The notes beneath the pieces are model-generated. The model was not told the DNA's origin. It saw only the letters and a program-made list of their open reading frames with translations, and did no database searches. DNA of 64,000 nt, taken from Prochlorococcus marinus str. MIT 1214. GTDB lineage: Bacteria; Cyanobacteriota; Cyanobacteriia; PCC-6307; Cyanobiaceae. The position numbers and the translations under genes are program-made. Location of the stretch: the NCBI RefSeq assembly GCF_027359355.1, contig NZ_CP114777.1, positions 806,001 to 870,000 on the forward strand, written 5' to 3'. Positions 54,382-63,964 of this stretch are shown piece after piece; position 1 is the stretch's first letter, and every line of letters starts with the position of its first letter.

Positions 54382-54852
54382 ATGTTGCGCAAAACAATTA
54401 AATCAATCTTTAACAAGCTTCCAGCAAAATCTGTTCACGCTCACTGTGACGGACCTTGCGGTGTATATGACCCTGCTTCTGCAAGAGTTGCTGCTGAGGC
54501 AGTTTTATCTATGACGAAAAAACTTATTGCTCTAGCTCCAGCTGGTAACGATCAAGCTTCCATTTCAGCTTATAACAACACTTTTTCTCGCTTCGTTGCG
54601 ATTAAGGAAGAAGAATCACAAAAGGCCAAAAAAGAACTTCTAATCCTCTGGACTGATTATTTTAAGCCTGAACACCTAGCTACATATCCAGATCTTCATG
54701 ACACTTTTTGGAAAGCAGCAAAGCTTTGTAGTGCATGCAAGGTAAATATTGATCAAACAAAAGCAGAAGAATTATTAGCAGCTGTGCAAAAGATTCACTC
54801 TATGTTTTGGTCTTCAAAAGGAAGAAATGATAGCTGGGTTACCGCAAGCTGA
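54382..54852 (+). CDS. sodN: Nickel superoxide dismutase
   Basis: NiSOD removes superoxide with a nickel centre held by the N-terminal His of the mature chain. The nickel hook HCDGPCGVYDP is intact, after a propeptide ending SVHA. I choose ATG 54382 (LRKTIKSIFNKLPAKSVHA, 20-residue propeptide); ATG 54361 would give 27. The mature protein is about 136 residues of helical bundle (AAEAVLSMTKKLIALAPAGN, LWTDYFKPEHLATYPDLHDT, FWKAAKLCSACK). It overlaps sodX by 26 bases, so maturase and enzyme are made together. This replaces Fe- or MnSOD in many marine cyanobacteria. Confidence 0.96.
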   Translation: MLRKTIKSIFNKLPAKSVHAHCDGPCGVYDPASARVAAEAVLSMTKKLIALAPAGNDQASISAYNNTFSRFVAIKEEESQKAKKELLILWTDYFKPEHLATYPDLHDTFWKAAKLCSACKVNIDQTKAEELLAAVQKIHSMFWSSKGRNDSWVTAS

Positions 54853-55204
54853 TAAAAGTCCTCTTCACAAGCCAGACTTATTTACTTTATTTACTTTAAT
54901 AATCGGTTACCGACAATATTTACGTGTTGTCGGTAGTTCTATGGAAAGAACTCTCAAAGAGGGAGATTTAGTAACATATAAAAAGTTAAACCAAAAAAAT
55001 ATTAAGTTGGAGATTGGCGATATCGTTGTTGCCTCTCATCCAAAAATAAAAAACAAGTTAATAATTAAAAGAATTTATAGCATTTATCAAAACAAATTTG
55101 ATTTAAGGGGAGATAACTCCTTAGCAAGCACTGACAGTCGAGAATTGGGTTTAATTGAATTAGATTTAATCATTGGGAAAGTAGACAAAATTTTCTCTAA
55201 ATAG
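54827..55204 (+). CDS. sodX: NiSOD maturation peptidase SodX
   Basis: SodX is an S26 signal-peptidase-like protease that removes the SodN propeptide so the N-terminal His can bind nickel. The 125-residue protein has the serine motif VVGSSMERTLKEGDLVTYKK, the basic motif KNKLIIKRIYSI (Lys base) and the RGDNSLASTDSRELG box of the family. There is no membrane anchor, as expected for this cytoplasmic type. The ATG at 54827 lies within the sodN end. Confidence 0.92.
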   Translation: MIAGLPQADKSPLHKPDLFTLFTLIIGYRQYLRVVGSSMERTLKEGDLVTYKKLNQKNIKLEIGDIVVASHPKIKNKLIIKRIYSIYQNKFDLRGDNSLASTDSRELGLIELDLIIGKVDKIFSK

Positions 55205-55237
55205 ATTTAAGAGATTGGTATAGATATTTGACTTAAT

Positions 55238-56125
55238 TTATAACTTACCAATTAATTTTTTAACTCCACCTAATATATCTTGCTGTGACATAAGAGATTC
55301 ACCAACTAAAACAGCGTCCGCCCCATAACTCTTTACTAAATCTAAATCCTCACGAGTAAATAAACCTGACTCGCTTACCAAAGTAATAGAATTTTCCTTG
55401 ATTTGGTTAGCATAATTCTTAGCCAACTTCTTTGTGACTTCAAGATCAGTTTTAAAACTCTTTAAATTTCTATTATTAATACCTATTAACTTAAATACAT
55501 TAATATTTAGAACTCTTTCAAGTTCTTCTGAGTCATGAACCTCTACTAATATTGCTAGTCCCAAATGTTCCGCAACCTTAGATAAGTACTTTAAATCAGA
55601 ATCAGTCAGGATTGCGGCTATCAAAAGTGCCGCATCAGCGCCAGCAGCTCTTGCTTGGTAAAGCTGATAGGGATAAAGAATAAAATCCTTGCAGAGGATT
55701 GGGATTGTGATTTCCTTTCTAACCTCAACTAAGACATCAAAACCTCCTTGAAAAAATTTTTTATCTGTTAAGACTGATATACAATTAGCACCTCCATCTT
55801 GATACATTTTACCTATCATTATCGCGTCAAAGTCCTCTCTAATTATCCCTCTACTTGGACTAGCTTTTTTTATTTCTGAGATTAGTGCTGGTTTCGAATT
55901 ACTATTTCTTAATGCATCTATAAAATTTTTTGTTTTGGGTAAATCCTTAATCTTTTTCTTTAAATCTTCAAGCGAAACTTTTTTTCTTGCAATCTCCACT
56001 TCTAGATGTTTTTCCCAAACAATTTCCTCCAAAATATTTTTAGGTTTTGAATCGGGGTGAGGGATTGCATACTCTAAATTAGCTACTTTTATGCTTGGAT
56101 TAGGAGGTCTTCTTCTAATTTCCAT
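55238..56125 (-). CDS. trpC: Indole-3-glycerol phosphate synthase
   Basis: TrpC closes the indole ring in tryptophan synthesis. The 295-residue barrel has [102 protein letters not shown] and [11 protein letters not shown]. All catalytic Lys and Glu residues are visible. The N-terminal extension of about 30 residues is usual in cyanobacteria. It follows lpdA by 41 bases on the same strand and is convergent with sodX. Confidence 0.96.
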   Translation of the reverse strand: MEIRRRPPNPSIKVANLEYAIPHPDSKPKNILEEIVWEKHLEVEIARKKVSLEDLKKKIKDLPKTKNFIDALRNSNSKPALISEIKKASPSRGIIREDFDAIMIGKMYQDGGANCISVLTDKKFFQGGFDVLVEVRKEITIPILCKDFILYPYQLYQARAAGADAALLIAAILTDSDLKYLSKVAEHLGLAILVEVHDSEELERVLNINVFKLIGINNRNLKSFKTDLEVTKKLAKNYANQIKENSITLVSESGLFTREDLDLVKSYGADAVLVGESLMSQQDILGGVKKLIGKL

Positions 56126-56166
56126 AATTTAAATAAGTAATGATCTATAAAATAAAATTTGATTTA

Positions 56167-57609
56167 CTACTTCTTTATTTGTAAAGATGCCTGTTTATAG
56201 GCAACCTCTACAACTTCGCTTAATGTTGGATGCGTATGAACTTCTTTTGCTAAGTCATTGACTCGCTGTCTTCTCGAAATTGCATTAGAAACTTCTTGTA
56301 TCAGATCAGCCGCATGTAATCCATAAATATGTGCCCCAAGGACCTCTCCTGTATCTTTATTAAAAATCAACTTCATAATTCCATCACTTTCTAATTCAGC
56401 CAAGGCCTTAGAGTTAGCTTTAAAATAACTTCTAACAATTCCAAGTTCAAAGCCTTCATTTTTCGCTAGATCTTTTGCTTCTTCTTCCGAAAGTCCAACG
56501 GAACTTATCTCAGGGTGAGTAAAAGTCGCTGCAGGAATACTTCTGTAGTCAATTTCTATTACTTTTCCTAAAATATTCTCTACAGCAATACTCCCCTGCG
56601 CTGCAGCGGTATGGGCCAACATCAACTTACCTGTAACATCTCCAACTGCCCATAGATTAGGAATTGGTTTTTCATTTACCAATACTCTCATCTGATCATC
56701 AATTGGAATAAAACCTCTCGTTGTTTCAACTCCAACGGATTGTAGATTTAGATTTTTAGTCGACGGTACTCGACCTGTTGCGACCAAAACAGCGTCAACC
56801 TGTAACTCCTCAATTACTTCTCGATTCTTTGCATCTGTAAGCTCGACCTCGACGGGACAACCTGGCTTAACTTTAGTAGCGAATACTCCAGCTCGAGTTT
56901 CAATGTCTCTTTTATCAATTAAATTTCGTGAAGCAATTTTCGTGATATCGGGATCAAAAGTTGGCATTACTTTATCAAGAGCTTCAATCATGGTTACCTC
57001 ACAACCTAAAGCTGTATAAATATCAGCGAATTCCAAACCTATATAGCCACTACCAATTATTGCAATCCATCTTGGCAACCACTCTAAATTAATAGCCTCA
57101 TCACTTGTAAAAACAGTTCGTCCATCAATTTCAATTCCAGGCGGTACGAAAGGGTCTGAGCCTGTAGCCAAGATGATATCTCTGGCGGAAAAGATTCTAT
57201 CAACTCCATTTGTTTCTCTTAAACCGACCTTTTGATTGCCTTCTAAACGTCCTTCTCCTCTAAGTATCTCAACACCCGATCTTTCTAATGTTTTAGTTAG
57301 ATTTTTTCGAATTGTCTCAACTAAGTTTTTTGCATGTTCAGCAATTTTTTTACGTTCAAATCTAACTGGAGCGGAATGTATCCCAAATTCAGCAAGATGA
57401 GGAACATTTGCAAGTTCACGAACTTTACCACTGGCAGCTAGCAATGCTTTAGACGGGACACAGCCTCTGTTGACGCAGGTTCCACCCATATCTCTTGATT
57501 CGACAATCGCCACTTTCAAACCAGCCTCTGCTGCATGTTTAGCAGCATCAAAACCTCCATATCCAGCTCCGACAACAATTAAGTCAAAGTCAAAAGAAAT
57601 TTCACTCAC
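56167..57609 (-). CDS. lpdA: Dihydrolipoamide dehydrogenase (E3)
   Basis: E3 reoxidises dihydrolipoamide in the pyruvate dehydrogenase complex and glycine cleavage system. The 480-residue protein has the FAD fold LIVVGAGYGGFDAAKHAAEA, the redox disulfide GGTCVNRGCVPSKALLA, a second dinucleotide fold IAIIGSGYIGLEFADIYTAL, ATGRVPSTKNL, WAVGDVTGKLMLAHTAAAQG and the C-terminal base HTHPTLSEVVEVA. It overlaps the SpoU-type gene before it by four bases and precedes trpC. Confidence 0.96.
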   Translation of the reverse strand: MSEISFDFDLIVVGAGYGGFDAAKHAAEAGLKVAIVESRDMGGTCVNRGCVPSKALLAASGKVRELANVPHLAEFGIHSAPVRFERKKIAEHAKNLVETIRKNLTKTLERSGVEILRGEGRLEGNQKVGLRETNGVDRIFSARDIILATGSDPFVPPGIEIDGRTVFTSDEAINLEWLPRWIAIIGSGYIGLEFADIYTALGCEVTMIEALDKVMPTFDPDITKIASRNLIDKRDIETRAGVFATKVKPGCPVEVELTDAKNREVIEELQVDAVLVATGRVPSTKNLNLQSVGVETTRGFIPIDDQMRVLVNEKPIPNLWAVGDVTGKLMLAHTAAAQGSIAVENILGKVIEIDYRSIPAATFTHPEISSVGLSEEEAKDLAKNEGFELGIVRSYFKANSKALAELESDGIMKLIFNKDTGEVLGAHIYGLHAADLIQEVSNAISRRQRVNDLAKEVHTHPTLSEVVEVAYKQASLQIKK

Positions 57610-58442
57610 GGTTTTTTTTGAATACCCTTAACCATTTTTACTCTTTGTCGCTCCAACAAGAGAGGAACTGCCGCAGATGCCACATTTAGTGAATCAACTA
57701 ATGAGCTATGAGGCAACGTAACAAAGTCTGAACAACAGGCTTCAATTGAAGAATGAACACCTGAGCCTTCATTACCAAGAACCAATACTGTAGGGAGATC
57801 CCAGTCTAATTCCCAATAAGGTTTCACTTTCTTATCAGTAATTTTATTCGGTGAAATTGTTCCTACTACTTGGTATTTATCATCGATTGCAATATTGAGT
57901 TTTGAAACAAGCATTTCAATACTTGAAGAAGTTGAATCTCCAATCCGTTCAAAAGGCACATGAAGAACTGAGCCGGCTGAAGATCTTAAAACCTTTTGAT
58001 TTAGGGGATCTGCTCCAGAAGCCAACCATATAACTTCATATTCACCAGCAAGGGCTGATCGGAATAAATTTCCCATATTGCCAGGATCTTGAATCCTATC
58101 TAAAGCCAAAATGTGTTTTGGGGCTTTCCCCGGTTTTGGCAACCCTGGTATTGGGAATATCGCTGCGACACCATCAGGTGTCACTGTAGACAAAGATGCT
58201 TCTAAAACTTTAGTACTTACTAGGGTTAATAAAGATCTTGAAGCTATTTTTTTAAAAATCTCCTCATGCTCCTCACACCATTGAGGAGTTGCAAAAACTT
58301 CTGTTGGCAAGAAATTTGTTTTCAAAGCCTCTTCTAACAAATGAGAACCCTCAAGCAAAAGAGAAGAATGCTCTTCACGGCCAGTTTTTTTCAAAAGACC
58401 CCTTAGTTTTCTAACCAAAGGGTTTCTTTTACTTGTAATCAA
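57606..58442 (-). CDS. SpoU/TrmH-family RNA 2'-O-methyltransferase
   Basis: Members methylate ribose 2'-hydroxyls in tRNA or rRNA. The 278-residue protein has an N-terminal substrate domain (ITSKRNPLVRKLRGLLKKTG, LLEGSHLLEEAL) and the knotted catalytic domain: LALDRIQDPGNMGNLFRSAL (motif 1), VLVLGNEGSGVHSSIEACCS (motif 2) and VTLPHSSLVDSLNVASAAVP (motif 3). Whether it acts on 23S rRNA or tRNA cannot be decided by eye. It overlaps lpdA by four bases and is divergent from murA. Confidence 0.9.
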   Translation of the reverse strand: MITSKRNPLVRKLRGLLKKTGREEHSSLLLEGSHLLEEALKTNFLPTEVFATPQWCEEHEEIFKKIASRSLLTLVSTKVLEASLSTVTPDGVAAIFPIPGLPKPGKAPKHILALDRIQDPGNMGNLFRSALAGEYEVIWLASGADPLNQKVLRSSAGSVLHVPFERIGDSTSSSIEMLVSKLNIAIDDKYQVVGTISPNKITDKKVKPYWELDWDLPTVLVLGNEGSGVHSSIEACCSDFVTLPHSSLVDSLNVASAAVPLLLERQRVKMVKGIQKKP

Positions 58443-58685
58443 TGGCGAATATGAATTATTAATTTTCTAACCTCAAATTATTTAATTTTTGAAAAGCAGA
58501 AAAGTTTCTTTCATTGAAATAGCCACTGAATTTTCTTATTAAATTCAATAAAAACTATATTAAAAATTCTATTCAAACTTTCAACATTATCAATATTTAA
58601 TTTGAACCCATCAATTTTCAATAAGGTTGACTGGACTATTTTAAATCCACTTGGCATTATGGCTGGGTAAGCAGTTCGCTCCAAT

Positions 58686-60062
58686 ATGAGTAGTGTGGCG
58701 ACAATGAAGAGGAATATTATTCCGCCACATCTAGAGGTGAAAGGAGGGCGTCCGCTTAGTGGGGTTTTAAAAGTTAGTGGTGCGAAAAATTCTTCGCTAG
58801 CTTTAATGGCTGCGTCTCTTCTTACTAAAGAACAACTCCTGATTAAAAATATCCCGCAACTTACGGACATTGAAGTCATGTCAGAGATTCTTCGTAATTT
58901 GGGTGCAAAGTTAACTAAAACAAATAATTCTATCGAGATTAATTCAGAGTCCATTCATAACGTTGAATTACCCTATCAACTAGTTCATAGCTTAAGAGCA
59001 AGTTTTTTCTGTGTTGGCCCCCTACTTACAAGACTTGGAGAAGCAAAAATTCCTTTGCCTGGTGGTTGCAATATTGGAGCAAGACCTGTTGATGAACATA
59101 TCAATGGTCTAAAAGCTTTAGGAGCAGAAGTTGAAGTTATAAATGATGTTGTAAAAGCTAAAGTTTCAACCAAAAACAAAAGATTACATGGATCAAATAT
59201 TACTCTTAAATATCCCAGCGTTGGAGCTACGGAAACCATCTTGATGGCTTCTTGCTTAGCTTTAGGCAAAACAACTATATCCAATCCAGCGAGAGAACCA
59301 GAGATCCAGGATCTTGCAAAAATGCTTAATTCAATGGGAGCAAAGGTTTTTGGGGCTGGAACAAAAAGAATCACAATCATTGGGGTGGAATCTTTAAGAG
59401 GAACTTCTCATTGTGTTATCCCAGACAGGATAGAAGCAGGAACTTTTCTTATTGCTGCAGCAATAACACGATCGCCTCTCATTATTGGTCCAGTAATCCC
59501 TCATCATTTGAGCGCTGTTATTTCAAAATTACAAGAATGTGGCTGTTCAATATCTCATCATGGCAATCATCATTTAAAAATCATTCCAAGAGAGATCTCA
59601 GGAGTTGATATAACGACAAGTCCATTCCCTGGCTTTCCAACTGATCTTCAGGCTCCATTTATGTCATTAATGGCCACAGCTAAAGGTTCAAGCAAAATCA
59701 AAGAAAGAGTTTTTGAGAAGAGAATGCAACATGTTTTTGAGCTAAATAAAATGGGTGCCTGTATCTATCTAGAAAACAATACTGCTCATATCAAAGGAGT
59801 AAAAGAACTTATAGGTTCAAATGTAGAGGGAGGAGATTTACGTTCTTCTGCTGCCATTATCCTTGCATGCCTCGCTGCCAAAGGAAATAGTATTTTCACG
59901 GGCCTCGAACACTTAGATAGAGGCTATGAAAAATTAGAAGACAAATTAACTAATGCAGGTTCTATTATTTCTAGAAAATTTAATCAAACAACATCTCATA
60001 GTTCTTTCTCTAACAAAATAATTAGTGAAGACAATATTGATACACAAAAAAATGCAGCTTAG
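58686..60062 (+). CDS. murA: UDP-N-acetylglucosamine 1-carboxyvinyltransferase
   Basis: MurA takes the first committed step of peptidoglycan synthesis and is the fosfomycin target. The 458-residue protein has [20 protein letters not shown] (Lys-Asn near residue 31), [20 protein letters not shown], the catalytic Cys in [32 protein letters not shown] and [13 protein letters not shown], with [19 protein letters not shown] near the end. ATG 58686 is chosen; ATG 58704 is an alternative. A 20-residue polar tail follows the fold. A tRNA gene begins 40 bases after its stop. Confidence 0.95.
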   Translation: MSSVATMKRNIIPPHLEVKGGRPLSGVLKVSGAKNSSLALMAASLLTKEQLLIKNIPQLTDIEVMSEILRNLGAKLTKTNNSIEINSESIHNVELPYQLVHSLRASFFCVGPLLTRLGEAKIPLPGGCNIGARPVDEHINGLKALGAEVEVINDVVKAKVSTKNKRLHGSNITLKYPSVGATETILMASCLALGKTTISNPAREPEIQDLAKMLNSMGAKVFGAGTKRITIIGVESLRGTSHCVIPDRIEAGTFLIAAAITRSPLIIGPVIPHHLSAVISKLQECGCSISHHGNHHLKIIPREISGVDITTSPFPGFPTDLQAPFMSLMATAKGSSKIKERVFEKRMQHVFELNKMGACIYLENNTAHIKGVKELIGSNVEGGDLRSSAAIILACLAAKGNSIFTGLEHLDRGYEKLEDKLTNAGSIISRKFNQTTSHSSFSNKIISEDNIDTQKNAA

Positions 60063-60101
60063 TTTCATATTTTTGCTATTTTTGACATAAAATAAACATA
60101 T

Positions 60102-60183
60102 GGGAGCGTGGTGGAATTGGTAGACGCACCGCACTCAAAATGCGGCACCTTCGGGTTTGTCGGTTCAAGTCCGACCGCTCCCA
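60102..60183 (+). tRNA. tRNA-Leu (anticodon CAA)
   Basis: The cloverleaf can be folded from GGGAGCG (60102-60108) pairing with CGCTCCC (60176-60182) plus discriminator A. The anticodon stem is CCGCA/TGCGG with loop CTCAAAA, giving anticodon CAA for UUG codons. A long variable arm (CACCTTCGGGTTTG region) and GGTTCAAGTCC for the T arm fit a class II leucine tRNA. CCA is not encoded. It lies between murA and argD. Confidence 0.95.
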
Positions 60184-60191
60184 CTTCATTG

Positions 60192-61373
60192 ATGAAAACT
60201 TATAATCGTTTTCCCTTAGAACTCATCAGGGGTAAAGGCTCATGGGTGTGGGACAAAAAAGGCAGAAAATATCTTGATGCTGTCGCTGGCATTGCAACTT
60301 GTTCACTAGGTCACAGTGATAAAGCATTAATCAAATCCTTATCAAAGCAATTAAGAAGACTTCAACATGTGTCTAACCTTTACGGGATACCAGAGCAAGA
60401 AGAACTAGCTCAATGGTTAACTTCACAAAGTTTTGCCAAGGGTGTATTTTTTTGCAATAGCGGTGCTGAAGCAAACGAAGCTGCAATTAAATTGGCAAGA
60501 AAATATGGGCATATTGAACGTAACATCGACAATCCAGTCATCCTTTGCTCAAAGGAAAGCTTTCACGGTAGAACTCTCGCAGCTGTAAGTGCTACGGGAC
60601 AACCGAAATACCATAAAGGTTTCGAGCCAATGGTTCAGGGATTTAAATTTTTTTCTTATAACGACATTGAATCTTTTGAAAATCTATTTGATGATTTAGA
60701 AAAAACAGGTCCACAAATTGCAGCTGTATTTATTGAACCTATTCAAGGTGAGGGAGGCATAAATATTGGGGAAAAATCATTTTTTAAGCTCTTAAGAGAA
60801 AAATGTACCCACAGCAATGTTTTATTGATATTTGACGAAGTCCAAACTGGAATGGGAAGGACAGGTACTCTTTGGGGATATGAACAACTGGGTATTGAAC
60901 CTGATGCTTTCACACTCGCCAAAGGGCTTGGTGGAGGTCATGCAATTGGAGCTCTATTGGTTAATCAATTGGCTGATGTCTTTCAGCCAGGTGATCATGC
61001 CAGCACTTTTGGGGGGAATCCTTTCGCTTGTAGAGCTGCTCTAACCGTTGGGAAAGAAATACAAAAAAGAGACCTCCTAAATAAAGTCACCGAGAGAGGT
61101 GCTCAACTAAAAGACGGATTAATGAAACTTTCAAATAAATATTCAGACATATTTATTTCCACTAGAGGCGTTGGGCTTATTCAAGGTCTCGTTATAAAAG
61201 ACAATATAAAAATAACATCTCTTGATATTGTCAAATCCGCCATAGAAGAGAAACTACTTCTAGTATCAGCTGGTGTAAAAGTATTAAGGATAGTCCCTCC
61301 TTTAACTATTACAAAAAAAGAAATCAACGAGCTTTTATCGAGACTAGACAAATGTCTGATGAAACTTTCATAG
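60192..61373 (+). CDS. argD: Acetylornithine aminotransferase
   Basis: ArgD makes N-acetylornithine in arginine synthesis using PLP. The start is ATG 60192 (KTYNRFPLELIRGKGSWVWD). The frame is open to 60108, but those codons lie inside the tRNA-Leu gene and are spurious. The 393-residue protein has FFCNSGAEANEAAIKLARK, SFHGRTLAAVSATGQPKYH, FIEPIQGEGG, LIFDEVQTGMGRTG and the PLP lysine in FTLAKGLGGGHAIGALL, with HASTFGGNPFACRAAL. It overlaps folC by 22 bases. Confidence 0.95.
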   Translation: MKTYNRFPLELIRGKGSWVWDKKGRKYLDAVAGIATCSLGHSDKALIKSLSKQLRRLQHVSNLYGIPEQEELAQWLTSQSFAKGVFFCNSGAEANEAAIKLARKYGHIERNIDNPVILCSKESFHGRTLAAVSATGQPKYHKGFEPMVQGFKFFSYNDIESFENLFDDLEKTGPQIAAVFIEPIQGEGGINIGEKSFFKLLREKCTHSNVLLIFDEVQTGMGRTGTLWGYEQLGIEPDAFTLAKGLGGGHAIGALLVNQLADVFQPGDHASTFGGNPFACRAALTVGKEIQKRDLLNKVTERGAQLKDGLMKLSNKYSDIFISTRGVGLIQGLVIKDNIKITSLDIVKSAIEEKLLLVSAGVKVLRIVPPLTITKKEINELLSRLDKCLMKLS

Positions 61374-62587
61374 CACAATCGAATTTTTTTGAAAGCAAAA
61401 ACAAAGAATATAAAGATATGAATCTGGGCATAGATCGTATGTCATTGGCTATTAATAGCATGGGAGATCCATGTAAAAAAATGCCTGCTATTCACATAGC
61501 AGGAACAAATGGGAAAGGCTCTATTGCAGCTTTTATTAACAGTGTTCTTAGCTTAGCAAATATCAAAACTGGAGTTACCACTTCCCCGCATTTAGTTGAT
61601 TGGGTCGAGAGGATATGTATCAACAAGACTCCAATATCAAAAGAAGAATTTCAATCATTAAGCCTGTCTCTTTCTCCAATTGCAAAGAAATATAGCTTGA
61701 CTCCTTTTGAATATGTTATTGCAATAGCATTTAAATATTTTACTCTAAAGGAAGTTGAACTGCTTATCCTTGAAGTAGGTCTTGGAGGTAGACTTGATGC
61801 AACAACAGCACATAAATATAGACCTATTATTGCATTTGGAGCTATTGGGCTTGATCATTGTGAATATTTAGGCAATAGTCTAGAAAAAGTAGCTATTGAG
61901 AAAGCAGCTATAATAACTACAAACAGTACTGTCGTTACAGCCACTCAACACAATATTGTAAGAAAAGTTTTAGTAGAGACTGCCAAGAGGAAACGAGCAG
62001 TCATTCATTGGGTAGACCCACTTCCATCAGACTGGGAACTAGGCCTATCAGGAGTAATACAGAAAGAAAATGCAGCTGTAGCTAAAGGAGTTGTTGAATC
62101 CTTAAAAAATATTGGATGGAATATTTCTGAAAGACAACTTCGAGAAGGCTTATGTCTTACTAAATGGCCTGGAAGACTTCAAACAACAAAATGGGAAGGG
62201 ATGCCTATAGTTGTTGATGGTGCACATAATCCTCATGCGGCAAAGCAATTATCAATTGAAAGAGACGCATGGACTGATCAAGAAAGTGGAATTATTTGGA
62301 TACTAGGGATTCAAATAAGAAAAGACATAATAGGCATTTTGCGTAAGCTAATTAGAGAAAAAGATTTAGCTTGGATAGTGCCTGTCCCAGGCCAACAAAG
62401 CTGGTCAAAAGATCAAATTTTGAGTTTTTGCCCTAAATATAAAGACCAAATCAAAGAAGCACTTAGTGTAGAAGAAGTATTATCAACACTTAAAAAACAA
62501 TATAGATGGCCATCTCCACCACCTGTCATTTCAGGATCGCTATATTTAATAGGTGACCTTTTTCAAAGGAAAGTATTGAAAAGTTAA
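61352..62587 (+). CDS. folC: Folylpolyglutamate synthase/dihydrofolate synthase
   Basis: FolC adds glutamate to dihydropteroate or folates. The 411-residue protein, a Mur-ligase relative, has AIHIAGTNGKGSIAAFINSV (P-loop), TTSPHLVDWVERICIN, LEVGLGGRLDATTAHKYRPI, GLDHCEYLGNSLEKVAIEKA and the C-terminal VVDGAHNPHAAKQL. ATG 61352 lies within the end of argD (22-base overlap), so translation is likely coupled. It is convergent with the FAD-linked oxidase gene, 24 bases apart. Confidence 0.94.
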   Translation: MSDETFIAQSNFFESKNKEYKDMNLGIDRMSLAINSMGDPCKKMPAIHIAGTNGKGSIAAFINSVLSLANIKTGVTTSPHLVDWVERICINKTPISKEEFQSLSLSLSPIAKKYSLTPFEYVIAIAFKYFTLKEVELLILEVGLGGRLDATTAHKYRPIIAFGAIGLDHCEYLGNSLEKVAIEKAAIITTNSTVVTATQHNIVRKVLVETAKRKRAVIHWVDPLPSDWELGLSGVIQKENAAVAKGVVESLKNIGWNISERQLREGLCLTKWPGRLQTTKWEGMPIVVDGAHNPHAAKQLSIERDAWTDQESGIIWILGIQIRKDIIGILRKLIREKDLAWIVPVPGQQSWSKDQILSFCPKYKDQIKEALSVEEVLSTLKKQYRWPSPPPVISGSLYLIGDLFQRKVLKS

Positions 62588-62611
62588 ATTGTTTAAAATA
62601 GAGCAATTAAA

Positions 62612-63964
62612 TCAATTAACTTTTAGATTCCAGCCTTTGAGTTTACCTGGATTGAGAATTCCTTTTGGATCAAAGTTACTCTTCGCTTGCACTTGATCAG
62701 AGTCAATTACACCTAAGCCTCCATCTTCAACAGTGATTGTATGCGGATTAAAAATCACTGCACCAAGACCTTTGCATTGACTGATTAATTGATTCATAGC
62801 TTCTTCACCTTGCCATTTAACAAGTGGGAGTGAGGCTAATCTTTGAACTCCATTTTGACGAACACATTCCAAATGCCATAAAAGATTCGATCCCCAATCA
62901 GCTTTCAATTTTCTAATAATTTCAGATTCAGGTTGAGGAAGAAGCATTTGCAAATATGTCCAATCAGAATCAATGCCACGCATATGTAAAGTTGTATGGT
63001 TCCAAGAAAGCTCTCGAAGACCTGTCCCCGCCCTCAGATTTTCCGGGCCTAAGTCGTAAAAGTCAGCACCAACTGATTTTGCAAGGCGCTCAGTTGTACT
63101 AACACCGTCAGGCGAGACCAGCAGTAAAATCCTATGTTTACCTGAGGGTTTACCAGACCAATGGGGAAGACAATTAACAATTTCTTTTTCTAATAAGGTT
63201 CCCAAATACAGCTCCAGTGCAGCGCAATTAAATTTGTTTAATAAGTCGACAGCCTGTTTCCAATCAAAACAGTCAACAACTATTTGTTGCCATTTAATAT
63301 ATGGAGCAGTTGTTAATTTTAATGCAGTCATAATCCCATTAGTTCCATAAGCATGATTCAAAGCCTCTGAGTTATTTGCGTCCAATTCAAGTTTTCTTGG
63401 TGAATCCTCAGTCGTTATTATTTCTAAGGATTGCAAATGACCAGGATCTCGCAAGAATCCCCAACGAACAGATCCTATTCCACCCGAGCCACCAGCGATA
63501 AAGCCACCAATCGAGGCGCTTCTCCATGTACTTGGAAGCAACCGCAACTGACGACCATGCTTAATCAACTCATCATTAATATCTCTAAGCAAACAACCAG
63601 ATTCAACTGTAATTTCACCTGTTTTTGAATCAAAATTTCTAATTTTCTTAAGACCAGACATAACCATAACAACTCCACCGTTAAGAGGAACACACTGCCC
63701 ATAGTTCCCTGTTCCAGAGCCTCTAAGGGTCAAAGGAGTTGAATACTTATTACAAATTTGAGCCACAACAATAATTGCATCGACCGAAAGTGGTCTAATG
63801 ACTATGTCAGCCACACAATCTTTTAATTCATTGATCAATATTGGCGAATAATCAAAGAAATCTTTAGAGAACCTTTTTAAATCACTAGTTTTTTGATAGA
63901 TCTCTAGATCAGGAATTGATTTTAATTCACTTAAAATCAATTCTATTTTCTCTTTATTAGTCAT
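62612..63964 (-). CDS. FAD-binding oxidase/dehydrogenase, GlcD-like
   Basis: The 450-residue protein has the PCMH-type FAD domain of the glycolate oxidase GlcD/D-lactate dehydrogenase family: VVAQICNKYSTPLTLRGSGT, GNYGQCVPLNGGVVMVMSGL, ITVESGCLLRDINDELIKHG and GGFIAGGSGGIGSVRWGFLR. The C-terminal FAD-oxidase part ends with FNPHTITVEDGGLGVID and FDPKGILNPGKLKGW. It is therefore a probable 2-hydroxyacid dehydrogenase. In this family GlcD may act in photorespiration with GlcE and GlcF, but those partners are not in the window. It is complete, with its ATG 36 bases before the window end. Confidence 0.85.
   Translation of the reverse strand: MTNKEKIELILSELKSIPDLEIYQKTSDLKRFSKDFFDYSPILINELKDCVADIVIRPLSVDAIIVVAQICNKYSTPLTLRGSGTGNYGQCVPLNGGVVMVMSGLKKIRNFDSKTGEITVESGCLLRDINDELIKHGRQLRLLPSTWRSASIGGFIAGGSGGIGSVRWGFLRDPGHLQSLEIITTEDSPRKLELDANNSEALNHAYGTNGIMTALKLTTAPYIKWQQIVVDCFDWKQAVDLLNKFNCAALELYLGTLLEKEIVNCLPHWSGKPSGKHRILLLVSPDGVSTTERLAKSVGADFYDLGPENLRAGTGLRELSWNHTTLHMRGIDSDWTYLQMLLPQPESEIIRKLKADWGSNLLWHLECVRQNGVQRLASLPLVKWQGEEAMNQLISQCKGLGAVIFNPHTITVEDGGLGVIDSDQVQAKSNFDPKGILNPGKLKGWNLKVN

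Noticed and set aside
58511-58954. 147-codon minus-strand frame at the murA start
   Set aside because: Overlaps the conserved murA N-terminus on the other strand; its own translation shows no family features.
60108-60191. N-terminal extension of argD reading into the tRNA
   Set aside because: The residues MVELVDAPHS and following are the tRNA-Leu gene translated, a familiar annotation artefact; the true start is ATG 60192.
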